Assembly: GCF_004000825.1 (NCBI RefSeq)
Contig: NZ_BILZ01000042.1
Coordinates: 1 to 53,949 of the forward strand
Origin: Paenibacillus kobensis NBRC 15729
GTDB lineage: Bacteria; Bacillota; Bacilli; Paenibacillales; Paenibacillaceae
Reading direction: 5' to 3'
Length of the DNA stretch: 53,949 nt
Below, in pieces: positions 8,576 through 16,340 of this stretch; the first letter of the stretch is position 1; each line of letters begins with the position of its first letter. A program made the translations under genes and the position numbers. The notes under the pieces are model-generated. The model did no database searches and was not told where the DNA came from. It saw only the letters and a list, made by a program, of their open reading frames with translations.

Positions 8576-8892
8576 ACAGCGAGAGAGACAAGGCGCGCTC
8601 CGTGAAGCTCGACTTGATTGCTTCAATCGCCAAGAGCCAGCATGCTCTTGCACGCATTCTAGAGTCGATAGCAGACGTCTCCTCCCATTCGGATCCGTTA
8701 GCCGCTTCGCTGCGGCGCAATGTGGAGCATTTGAGCCGTCTGCAGCAGACGCTGGCCGAATCGGTAACCGGCATTCGGCTAGGCGAGCTTCGCCGAGGCC
8801 GGCCTGCGAGACCGTGGCTCAACCGGAAGCGGCTAGCTTTGAACGTAAGGTCAAGGAGGAAAATACGTGAAAGCGACGAGGGGCAGCAGTAA
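8572..8892 (+). CDS. Small helical protein with basic tail, paralogue 3
   Basis: This 106-residue protein starts with GTG inside the stop of the preceding gene (GTGA) behind GGAGGT. The first 65 residues repeat the theme of its neighbours (LDLIASIAKSQHALARILES). From about residue 70 it turns strongly basic (RRGRPARPWLNRKR, then RSRRKIRE), like the tails on other products of the cluster. It overlaps the next start by 26 bp. No family is recognised. The basic tail suggests the same anchoring as proposed for the tailed glycosyltransferases, by inference only. Confidence 0.65.
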   Translation: MNSERDKARSVKLDLIASIAKSQHALARILESIADVSSHSDPLAASLRRNVEHLSRLQQTLAESVTGIRLGELRRGRPARPWLNRKRLALNVRSRRKIRESDEGQQ

Positions 8893-9154
8893 GCGTACAA
8901 CCCGGAGAACGGCGGGGGCGAAAGGCCGAAGCAGACGCACGGTCAAAGGGCGCTCTAGGAAACCGGCTGCATCGCGAAGGTCAAGCAAAGCAGCGTCCAA
9001 GCGGAGGGTCAGCCGAAGAAAGCCGCAGCGGCCTGCCGTATATCGCGAACCATATAACCAAGGCTTCGACAAAGCCTATAATGAAGGGTATAATGCCGGC
9101 TTCGCCAAAGGGTTCGAGGACGGCCATCAGCTTGCCTATGAACAACAAATATAG
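8867..9154 (+). CDS. Basic Ser/Arg/Lys-rich protein ending in GX3 repeats
   Basis: This 95-residue protein starts at GTG behind AAGGAGG. Residues 1-55 are almost only Arg, Lys, Ser, Ala, Gly and Thr (for example RSRKPAASRRSSKAASKRR). Residues 63-86 are a clean GX3 run: YNQGFDKAYNEGYNAGFAKG then FEDG. The same aromatic-x-x-Gly pattern occurs at the N-termini of the two CgeB-like enzymes and in the GT2 at 6465. GX3 periodicity is also known from the deca-GX3 motif of Yae1/Lto1 proteins, where it mediates complex formation. I infer an adaptor that pairs a spore-coat-like basic segment with a docking helix. Confidence 0.7.
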   Translation: MKATRGSSKRTTRRTAGAKGRSRRTVKGRSRKPAASRRSSKAASKRRVSRRKPQRPAVYREPYNQGFDKAYNEGYNAGFAKGFEDGHQLAYEQQI

Positions 9155-9345
9155 AGCGGTATTACGCCCTATTGCCTAGTGAACGTCTTTCGGATTCGTC
9201 TCCGGGAGACCGGTCACTGGGCTATTCGGCATGCCGTTGCGCAACTGACCGGCGGTATGGACATTCGCCAATTTTGATCGGCGGACGGCGCATACCCGTG
9301 TGCGTTCGACATGGAGAGCATATTGTGGAGATGAGGTGAACGGAT

Positions 9346-10503
9346 ATGAGCCGCAATAGACGGGAAAGCTCCGCAGCCGCAGTTTCGGTCAGTTCCTTGC
9401 AGCAGACAGCGTACGTCCATGATGATGCTGCCGCCGTTGCTGCTGCCGGCTACGAGACCGGTTTTCGCGTAGGGTGGAGGGACGGTGCGTGCGAAGCGGT
9501 CATGCGCTGTATCGGCACGCATGTCGCGACCAGAAACAATTTGCGGGTCATCTACGTGCCGCAAGGCTTTCAAGCGATCGACGACGGTATTATCCATGCC
9601 CTGCAGGAGGCGGTTCAAGAGCTGCATGTCGTCGAAGCGGGCCGTATGGCGGAGCAGGCACTGCTGATTCGCCCGGACTTCGTGCTCGTGCTGAACGGCT
9701 TGCATGTGTTTCCGGACGATCATCTGACCCAGGTCGATACGATTCGCGCAGCGGGGATTCGTACGATCATTTGGTTCGCCGATGACCCCTATGTAACGGC
9801 AGACACCGTTATCGTCGCGCCGCGCTATGATACGGTGCTGACCCATGAGATGAGCACCATTCCGTTGTACCGGGAATTCGGTTGCACGGATGTGCATTAT
9901 TTGCCCCTTGCCGTTCATCCCGCACTGTTCAAGCCGCTTCGGGTAGGGACGCAATACGATTCGGACGTTTGTTTTATCGGCCAGGCGTTCTGGAACCGGG
10001 TTGAAATGTTCGACGCCATCGCCCCGCAATTGGCCGGCTTGAAAGTGTTTATCGCTGGAGGGTTGTGGAACCGGTTGACGCAGTACGACCAGTTGAGCCG
10101 ATTTATCCGGCACGGCTGGCTTCCAGTCGAGGAATCCGTCGCTTACTACAACGGCGCAAGAATCGTTATTAATTTGCATCGGACGACTGATGCGGGATCC
10201 GATAACAAAAATATGTTTCAGTATCCCGGGCTGTCTATTAACCCGCGCACGTACGAGATTGCCGCTTGCGGTACGCTGCAGTTAACGGATGTGCGGGCAG
10301 ACTTAGCCGCCTATTACCGTCCGGGCTTCGAGCTCGACACGTTCCAGGATGCAAGAGAGCTTGGCGACAAAATTAAGTTCTATCTCGAACATGAAGATGC
10401 GCGCCGCGCGGTTGCGATTCGCGGACTGGCCAGAACGCTGAGAGACCATACTTATTCGTCGCGCATCGATCAGTTTATGCAGTTGCTTCAATACAGGCTG
10501 TAG
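9346..10503 (+). CDS. CgeB-like spore glycosyltransferase, copy 1
   Basis: This 385-residue protein has a GX3 motif near its start (GYETGFRVGWRDG, 35-47) and then a GT-B-like body. Recognisable CgeB/YkvP features are the domain switch RTIIWFADDPYVTADT, the segment DVCFIGQAFWNR, and the C-terminal YYNGARIVINLHR followed by NPRTYEIAACGTLQLTD and RDHTYSSR. In B. subtilis the cge genes are late mother-cell genes that modify the spore surface polysaccharide, which points to a sporulation role for this cluster. The start is set by GAGGTGAACGG. The 190 bp upstream contain only a small GTCTC-CGG-GAGAC hairpin. A closely related gene follows. Confidence 0.83.
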   Translation: MSRNRRESSAAAVSVSSLQQTAYVHDDAAAVAAAGYETGFRVGWRDGACEAVMRCIGTHVATRNNLRVIYVPQGFQAIDDGIIHALQEAVQELHVVEAGRMAEQALLIRPDFVLVLNGLHVFPDDHLTQVDTIRAAGIRTIIWFADDPYVTADTVIVAPRYDTVLTHEMSTIPLYREFGCTDVHYLPLAVHPALFKPLRVGTQYDSDVCFIGQAFWNRVEMFDAIAPQLAGLKVFIAGGLWNRLTQYDQLSRFIRHGWLPVEESVAYYNGARIVINLHRTTDAGSDNKNMFQYPGLSINPRTYEIAACGTLQLTDVRADLAAYYRPGFELDTFQDARELGDKIKFYLEHEDARRAVAIRGLARTLRDHTYSSRIDQFMQLLQYRL

Positions 10504-10552
10504 CGGGCTAGCGGCGTACACATCCGGTTTCCGAAGAAAGAAGGTGATCGAA

Positions 10553-11638
10553 GTGCAGGATGCTTACCTGCAAGGACAGCAGGACGGCTTCAGGGCCGGC
10601 TGGGATCACGGCTATTGGTTCGGGCAATGCGAGTCGCTGCTGCAGTCCGTCACGCATGAAATCAACGTCAGGCCTGTTCATGTTCTGTTCGTTGCGACAG
10701 GCAAAGGCTATCCGTATTCGCCGCTTGACGAAGCGGTAGCCGAGACGCTCCGGACGCTAACGGCAAGGCTTAGCATTACGAATGCGCAGCAGCCCGTTGC
10801 GGAAGTGGCGGCCAGACTCAGACCCGACGTCGTCATTGTGCTGGACGGGCTGGAATTCGAAACAGACCAAATCGATGCGATTCGCCAATTAGGCATCCGC
10901 ACCGTCGTCTGGTTTACCGATGATCCGTATTACACCGACATTACTTCGCGGCTGGCCCCGCATTACGATGTCATATTCACGCTGGAAAGAGTGTGCGTCG
11001 ATTTCTACCTGTCGCTAGGATGCCAACAGGTTCATTATTTGCCGCTCGGCGTCTACCCGTCCGTATTCCGGCCGCGCAATCCTCCTAGAACCGAACGGAA
11101 AGAAATCAGCTTCGTAGGCTCGGCTTACTGGAAGCGGGTCGCCTTCTTCGATCAAATGACGGATTACTTGGCTACCAAGGATACGCGCATTAGCGGCATA
11201 TGGTGGGAGCGTCTGCGCAATTTTCAGAAACTGGGTCCCAAGATCGCGTTAGGGAGATGGATGACTCCTGAGGAGACGGCGAACGTGTATAACGGCGCCA
11301 AAATAGTCATCAACATGCACCGGGCGCACGATGACGAATCGTTCAACAACAACAGCGCGTTGATCCCGGCTGTATCGCCTAATCCAAGGACGTTCGAGAT
11401 TGCCGCATGCGCTACACTGCAGCTGACGGACATCCGGGAGGACTTGCCGCTTTATTACACACCTGACGTCGAAATTGTCACCTACTCCTCGCCGCAGGAA
11501 ATGATCGACAAGATCGAATACTACTTGACTCATGAACAGGAACGGAGACAAATTGCGCTGCGCGGGTTATTCCGGACGCTGCGCGATCATACGTATGCGA
11601 AACGTCTGGAGACGATGCTGGCCATTTTGTTCGGCTAA
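10553..11638 (+). CDS. CgeB-like spore glycosyltransferase, copy 2
   Basis: This 361-residue protein is a paralogue of the previous gene. It begins with GX3 repeats (YLQGQQDGFRAGWDHG then YWFG, residues 5-24). Shared features are RTVVWFTDDPYYTDIT, ISFVGSAYWKR, VYNGAKIVINMHR and NPRTFEIAACATLQLTD, ending in RDHTYAKR. GTG 10553 is preferred because AAGGTGATC lies right upstream; GTG 10544 sits within that ribosome site. The tandem pair suggests two related sugar additions or a heterodimer. A gap of about 180 bp follows, in which I see no gene. Confidence 0.83.
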   Translation: MQDAYLQGQQDGFRAGWDHGYWFGQCESLLQSVTHEINVRPVHVLFVATGKGYPYSPLDEAVAETLRTLTARLSITNAQQPVAEVAARLRPDVVIVLDGLEFETDQIDAIRQLGIRTVVWFTDDPYYTDITSRLAPHYDVIFTLERVCVDFYLSLGCQQVHYLPLGVYPSVFRPRNPPRTERKEISFVGSAYWKRVAFFDQMTDYLATKDTRISGIWWERLRNFQKLGPKIALGRWMTPEETANVYNGAKIVINMHRAHDDESFNNNSALIPAVSPNPRTFEIAACATLQLTDIREDLPLYYTPDVEIVTYSSPQEMIDKIEYYLTHEQERRQIALRGLFRTLRDHTYAKRLETMLAILFG

Positions 11639-11815
11639 CGATACGGCGGGCGGAAGCTGTGCGGCGAGCGCGGAGTCCGGACCGCCGATTTTTGTGCATT
11701 TGGTGCAGGTTCATCTGTCGTGCCGTGCCGAACGTCTTGTCAATATATTGTAGCAACTAGGATAAGCGTGTTCTGGTTCAACTATGAAGGAGCCAACCAA
11801 GGAGGTGAGGTCTGC

Positions 11816-13399
11816 TTGCGTTCCAAGCCTCGGCTGTTCGTGTTCTCGCATATATGCAGCCAGACGTACGTCACAGGTGCGGAGAAGCTTCTGCTGTTCA
11901 TGCTTCGCGAGCTTGAACCGTATTTTCAATGTACGCTGGTCGTCCCGAATGATGGTTATTTATCCGCGACTGCGGCTGCAAGAGGAATCCCGGTTGCCGT
12001 ACAGCCGATACCGATCTCGGTGCCGCTATATTTGGCGCAGCCGCACTTGCTGGAGGAGCTTCACCAATTCCGCAGCAAAGCGGACTATGCCGCACTTGTC
12101 CATCTGCTGGCCAGCCAGCGGCCGGACGCCGTGCTCGTCAATACGGTCGTTCATCCGATGCCGGCAATCGCCGCGAAGGAGCTGGGCATACCGGTGGTCT
12201 GGTCGGTTATGGAGACGATCCGGTCGACCCCCTGCACAGCCGATGCCGTCACCCTCATCCAGAAGTACTCGGACTGGATCGTCGGCATATCGGAATCGAC
12301 GCTGCAGCCGATCCGAACGTTCTACCCGCAGATGGGGAGCAAAATGCTGCTTCTCCCGCCGTCATGGCATTTCGAGGACCTGGCTCCGGATACATGGCAG
12401 TCTAACCGCGAGCTGCGCAGAAGCGGCCTTGCCGTCAAAACGCAGCATCGGCTGATCGGATTTATCGCTTCGTCGATCTATACGAATAAGGGGTATATGC
12501 CTTTCATCGAAATGGCGGTCGAGATTGCGGGCCGTCATCCGGACGCCCTGTTTCTGGTCGTCGGCAATCCGGTTGACCGGCCGCTGTTCGACTCCGGCAT
12601 GGATCTGGCCCGGCGCAGCGGCATTATGGACCGGTTCCGCTGGATACGATTCGAGAACCGGATTGAGACGATCTACCCCGCGCTCGACATCTTGGTCGTG
12701 CCGAGTATGACAGCCGAAGGGTTCGGATTGACGGCACTCGAAGGGCTTGTGTTCGGCAAGCCGGTCGTCGCTTTTGCCTCGGGCGGATTGGCGGAAGTGA
12801 TGCAGTCGACCGGCAACGCCGTTTACAGCGCCGCCGTCGGCGATGTGCCGGGATTGGTCAGCCGGGTAGACGGCCTGCTGCGCAGCGGATCGGAAATGGC
12901 AGAGGTCGGGATACGCAACCGTGCTGCCGTAGAACGGGCATATGGCATCGCCGCATACCGGAGCAAGCTGGTGCATTTGCTGAATGCGATGAAAGTAGAC
13001 GCTGTTGTCAAACCTCATTTGGTGAGAGGGAGCACCCCTGTCGTTTATTTGCTGGAGGACGGTAAGCTGCGGCCATTCGTATCCGAGAAGTTTTTTCTGG
13101 AAGCGGGCTACTCGTTCAAAGATGTAGTCACGGTAGACGATGCTACCATTCGCGCACTTCCGCTTGGCGAGCTGATCGGCACACTGGAGCAGCCGGTTGT
13201 GCTGCCTTCTCCGGCTCTTCCGCCAGCCGCACCAAAAGCAACGAGGGGGCTTCACAAGGACCGGAAACGAAGCGGCAAAGAGCGCAGACGGCAGGCAGGC
13301 ACCGGCAGCAGGAAACGGAGCAAGCCGGCTGGCCGCCGGCGCAGCAGTACGCGCAGAAGCAACAACGCTCGCAAGAGCAGGAGACGCGCGAAGCGATAA
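11816..13399 (+). CDS. GT4 glycosyltransferase with GKxR-type module and basic C-terminal tail
   Basis: This 527-residue, GT-B fold, retaining family 4 protein has an N-terminal half with FVFSHICSQTYVTGAEKLL and a donor-binding half with IGFIASSIYTNKGY, LFLVVGNP and the E-x7-E motif EGFGLTALE (about 301-309), followed by GKPVVAFASGG. After the enzyme comes a module of about 55 residues (VVYLLEDGKLRPFVS, EAGYSFKDVVTVDD, IRALPLGELIG), like the one on the GT2 at 6465. The last 50 residues are extremely basic (KRSGKERRRQ ... RKSRRRAKR). Start TTG 11816 follows AAGGAGGTGAGG; longer in-frame starts have no ribosome site. Enzyme, module and basic tail in one chain supports anchoring to a common scaffold. 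Confidence 0.8.
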   Translation: MRSKPRLFVFSHICSQTYVTGAEKLLLFMLRELEPYFQCTLVVPNDGYLSATAAARGIPVAVQPIPISVPLYLAQPHLLEELHQFRSKADYAALVHLLASQRPDAVLVNTVVHPMPAIAAKELGIPVVWSVMETIRSTPCTADAVTLIQKYSDWIVGISESTLQPIRTFYPQMGSKMLLLPPSWHFEDLAPDTWQSNRELRRSGLAVKTQHRLIGFIASSIYTNKGYMPFIEMAVEIAGRHPDALFLVVGNPVDRPLFDSGMDLARRSGIMDRFRWIRFENRIETIYPALDILVVPSMTAEGFGLTALEGLVFGKPVVAFASGGLAEVMQSTGNAVYSAAVGDVPGLVSRVDGLLRSGSEMAEVGIRNRAAVERAYGIAAYRSKLVHLLNAMKVDAVVKPHLVRGSTPVVYLLEDGKLRPFVSEKFFLEAGYSFKDVVTVDDATIRALPLGELIGTLEQPVVLPSPALPPAAPKATRGLHKDRKRSGKERRRQAGTGSRKRSKPAGRRRSSTRRSNNARKSRRRAKR

Positions 13400-13445
13400 G
13401 TAACGAATGCGCTCAAGGCAACAATCAAGGAGAGGAGGTTGCGCC

Positions 13446-14537
13446 GTGCGGGTCATGACGATATTGGGCACAAGACCGGAAATTATCCGGCTCAGCCTAA
13501 TTATTGCGAAGCTGGATCGATTGGCGGAGAAGCATGTGCTCGTTCATACGGGGCAAAACTTCTCGCCATCGTTAAGCGGTATTTTTTTCGACGAGATGAA
13601 TGTCAGACAGCCGGATTATACGCTCTCGTCCGGCAAGCAGACGCTGGGGGCCCAGCTATCCGCGATATTCGGCGAGATTGAACAAGTGCTGCTGCAGGAG
13701 AAGCCGGACGTCGTACTGCTGCTCGGGGATACGAACAGTGCGCTGTGCGCGATCGTGGCGGAGCGGATGGGCATTCCGGTCGTTCATATGGAAGCGGGCA
13801 ACCGATGCTACGATTTAAAGGTGCCGGAAGAGAAGAACAGACGCGTTATCGATGCGGTTTCCACGATCAATATGCCCTATACCTCCTATAGCAAAAGCAA
13901 CTTGCTTCGCGAAGGCTTCCCGGCTTCCCGGATCGTTCAGACCGGAAATCCGATCCATGAGGTGCTTCAATTCTATAAGTCTCGAATCGATGCAAGCGGC
14001 GTTCTCGATCGGCTGGAGCTCGCGGAACAACAGTATGTTCTCGTCACGGCTCACCGCGCCGAGAACGTGGATGATCCTGCGAGGCTGTCGTCGATTATCG
14101 AAGGCTTGAACCGGGTAGCGGAGCATACCGGCATGCGGATCATCTGCAGCGTTCACCCGAGAACAAGATCCAAGCTCGCCGCCGAGTTGCTTCAAACCGT
14201 TCATCCGCTCGTCGAGCTGCATGAGCCGTTCGGATTTATCGACTTCGTAAAGCTGGAGAAGCATGCCCGGCTTGCGATTACCGACAGCGGGACCGTGCAG
14301 GAGGAGTGCTGTCTGTTCGGCGTTCCGACCGTTACGATTCGGGATACGACGGAGCGGCCGGAGACGGTCGATTGCGGCAGCAACACGGTGTGCGGCTTGA
14401 GGCCGGACCATATTGCGGGAGCAGCGGCTGTCATGATGAGCCTTCCATCGGATTGGAGCTTCCCGGACGGTTATAAGGCGGAGCATGTATCGGATATTGT
14501 GGTGAAATTTGTGCTTGGAGGGAAATGGAATGTTTAA
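13446..14537 (+). CDS. UDP-GlcNAc 2-epimerase-type enzyme (FnlC/CapG/WbvD subgroup)
   Basis: This 363-residue protein belongs to the non-hydrolysing UDP-GlcNAc 2-epimerase family: TILGTRPEIIRLS at the start, VLLLGDTNS, VTAHRAEN and SVHPRTR. The stretch MEAGNRCYDLKVPEEKNRR followed by INMPYTSYSKSNLLREG is characteristic of the subgroup that acts on 6-deoxy-L-amino sugars (CapG, FnlC, WbjD, WbvD) rather than of WecB, which has a different sequence there. With the next two genes it forms a recognisable L-amino-sugar pathway and would carry out the last step, C2 epimerisation. GTG 13446 has GAGGAGG 7 bp upstream; ATG 13407 is in frame but has none. It overlaps the next gene by 8 bp. Confidence 0.87.
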   Translation: MRVMTILGTRPEIIRLSLIIAKLDRLAEKHVLVHTGQNFSPSLSGIFFDEMNVRQPDYTLSSGKQTLGAQLSAIFGEIEQVLLQEKPDVVLLLGDTNSALCAIVAERMGIPVVHMEAGNRCYDLKVPEEKNRRVIDAVSTINMPYTSYSKSNLLREGFPASRIVQTGNPIHEVLQFYKSRIDASGVLDRLELAEQQYVLVTAHRAENVDDPARLSSIIEGLNRVAEHTGMRIICSVHPRTRSKLAAELLQTVHPLVELHEPFGFIDFVKLEKHARLAITDSGTVQEECCLFGVPTVTIRDTTERPETVDCGSNTVCGLRPDHIAGAAAVMMSLPSDWSFPDGYKAEHVSDIVVKFVLGGKWNV

Positions 14538-15513
14538 CAACATGCGTATTCTGGTGACGGGCGGGACCGGGTCATGGGGATACGAGCTCATTCGCCAGTT
14601 GCTCCCGCAAAACCCGCAGCAGATCATCGTATTCTCCCGCAACGAGTCCAGTCAGGTGGCGATGAGCCGGTTTTTCGAGGATGCGAGACTGACGTTCTGT
14701 ATTGGCGACATTCGTGATAAGGAAGCGCTGATCCGTGCTTGCGAGCATGTCGATTACGTATTCCATCTGGCTGCGCTGAAGCATGTGCCGGTATGCGAGG
14801 ATCAACCGTATGAAGCGCTGAAGACGAACGTCATCGGCACGCAGAACGTAATCGAGGCGGCAATCGCGAATAAAGTAAAGCGGGTCATTTATATTTCCAC
14901 CGATAAGGCGGCCAATCCGTCCAACTTCTACGGCATGACGAAGGCGATTGGCGAGAAGCTGATCGTATACGCGAACCTGCTGCGCTCCGAGACGAAATTC
15001 GTCTGTGTCCGCGGCGGCAACGTGCTGGGAACGAACGGCAGCGTCGTTCACCTGTTTATGCACCAGATTCAGACGAAGCGCCAGGTCGGCATTACGGATC
15101 TTCGGATGACGCGGTTCTTCCTGACGCTGCAGGACGCCATTAAGCTGCTGTTCAAAGCTTCAGCTGAAAGCATCGGGGGCGAAATATTCGTCATGACGAT
15201 GCCGACCTGCCGAATCGTCGATCTGGCGCAAGTGCTGATGGATTCGCTCGGACGCCAGGCGGATGTGCTGGAGACAGGCATACGCCCGGGTGAGAAGCTG
15301 CATGAGATATTGCTGACGGAGTTCGAGAGCAAGAGCACGGTCGTCTATGACGACGAGTATTTGGTCATCCTGCCGCCGCTCGATATTCCGGGGCTGAAGC
15401 AGCATTACGCCAGCTATCCGTCTGTTGAGTTCGACAGCTTCAGCTCCAGCCAGAACGTGATGGATCAAGAACATATACGGCAGATGCTCGTGCGCGGGGG
15501 GTTCCTCGCATGA
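14530..15513 (+). CDS. UDP-GlcNAc 4,6-dehydratase family enzyme (FnlA/CapE/PseB-like)
   Basis: This 327-residue extended short-chain dehydrogenase of the Polysacc_synt_2 type has the NAD-binding glycine motif TGGTGSWGYE (about 9-18), GDIRD, HLAALKHVP, STDKAANPSNFYGMTKAIGEK (catalytic-type Asp-Lys and Tyr-x3-Lys) and TGIRPGEKLHE. The family removes water across C4-C6 of UDP-GlcNAc. Members that also epimerise C5 (FnlA, CapE, WbvB) start the L-FucNAc and L-QuiNAc pathways, while PseB starts pseudaminic acid. The neighbouring CapG-like epimerase favours the former. ATG 14530 has GGAGG 7 bp upstream. The next gene starts in its stop codon. Confidence 0.85.
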   Translation: MFNNMRILVTGGTGSWGYELIRQLLPQNPQQIIVFSRNESSQVAMSRFFEDARLTFCIGDIRDKEALIRACEHVDYVFHLAALKHVPVCEDQPYEALKTNVIGTQNVIEAAIANKVKRVIYISTDKAANPSNFYGMTKAIGEKLIVYANLLRSETKFVCVRGGNVLGTNGSVVHLFMHQIQTKRQVGITDLRMTRFFLTLQDAIKLLFKASAESIGGEIFVMTMPTCRIVDLAQVLMDSLGRQADVLETGIRPGEKLHEILLTEFESKSTVVYDDEYLVILPPLDIPGLKQHYASYPSVEFDSFSSSQNVMDQEHIRQMLVRGGFLA

Positions 15514-16340
15514 AGCTGCTCGTCATCGGCGGCAATGGGATGGCCGGACATATGCTCGTTCGTTATTTCCGGACGGTACCCGGCTTTCAGGTTGAATATA
15601 CGACCCGCCGGCCGGATGATGCCGGCGGCTTACCGCTCGATGCGGCCGATTTCGAGCAGGTGGCGTCGGTCATCGCGCAGCGCAGGCCTGATGCTATCGT
15701 GAATGCTGTCGGCATATTGAATGCGGATGCCGAGCGGCATCCGCTTGCCGCATACCGGGTGAACGCTTGGCTGCCGCATTGGCTCCGGCATGCGGCTGAA
15801 GAGGCTGGCGCGCGGCTTATCCATATTAGCTCCGATTGCGTATTCTCCGGCGTCAAAGGCCGTTACACCGAGCGCGACATTCCGGATAATCCGAGCGTTT
15901 ACGGCCGGACGAAAGCGATCGGCGAAGTGACGGACGCCCGGCATCTGACGATCCGAACGTCAATCGTCGGACCCGACCGGAACGCTAACGGCATCGGCTT
16001 ATTGCAATGGTTTCTCGCACAGCGGGGAACGGTACAAGGTTACTCGGCAGTCTATTGGAACGGCGTAACGACGCTGGAGCTGGCTAAGGCGGTTCACTAC
16101 GCACTTGAACGTCCGGATATCGGCGGTCTTGTTCAGCTGGCTGCGCCGGAGACCGTCAGCAAGCTTGAGCTGCTTCAGCTGTTCCAATCGGTTATCGGGA
16201 ATGAAGATGCCATAATAGTGCCTTCGGCAGAGCCTGTGAACGACCGTTCGCTCGTGTCGACGAGAGAAGATTGGACGTATGTGCCGCTGCCTTACCGCCT
16301 GATGCTGGAGGAACTCGCAGAATGGATGCGGACGTCATGA
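15510..16340 (+). CDS. RmlD-like NDP-4-keto-sugar reductase (WbvR-like)
   Basis: This 276-residue RmlD-type short-chain reductase has LVIGGNGMAGHMLVRYF at the start, DAIVNAVGILNADAERHP, LIHISSDCVFSG and YGRTKAIGE (Tyr-x3-Lys). In FucNAc pathways the reductase (FnlB/CapF/WbjC) carries an extra C-terminal cupin domain and is about 100 residues longer. That domain is absent here, as in Vibrio cholerae WbvR, which reduces the keto sugar on the way to UDP-L-QuiNAc. The product of the trio is therefore predicted as UDP-N-acetyl-L-quinovosamine. The ATG overlaps the previous stop by 4 bp. It could also be a plain dTDP-4-dehydrorhamnose reductase paired with the RmlA-like gene at 4464, but rmlB and rmlC are missing. 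Confidence 0.82.
   Translation: MKLLVIGGNGMAGHMLVRYFRTVPGFQVEYTTRRPDDAGGLPLDAADFEQVASVIAQRRPDAIVNAVGILNADAERHPLAAYRVNAWLPHWLRHAAEEAGARLIHISSDCVFSGVKGRYTERDIPDNPSVYGRTKAIGEVTDARHLTIRTSIVGPDRNANGIGLLQWFLAQRGTVQGYSAVYWNGVTTLELAKAVHYALERPDIGGLVQLAAPETVSKLELLQLFQSVIGNEDAIIVPSAEPVNDRSLVSTREDWTYVPLPYRLMLEELAEWMRTS

Noticed and set aside
12362-13471. 369-codon open frame on the minus strand
   Set aside because: It is antisense to the GT4 gene, has no recognisable domain and no ribosome site.
14530-15513. PseB-type start of a pseudaminic acid pathway
   Set aside because: The dehydratase alone would fit, but no aminotransferase, acetyltransferase or synthase of that pathway is nearby, while a CapG-type epimerase and an RmlD-like reductase are.
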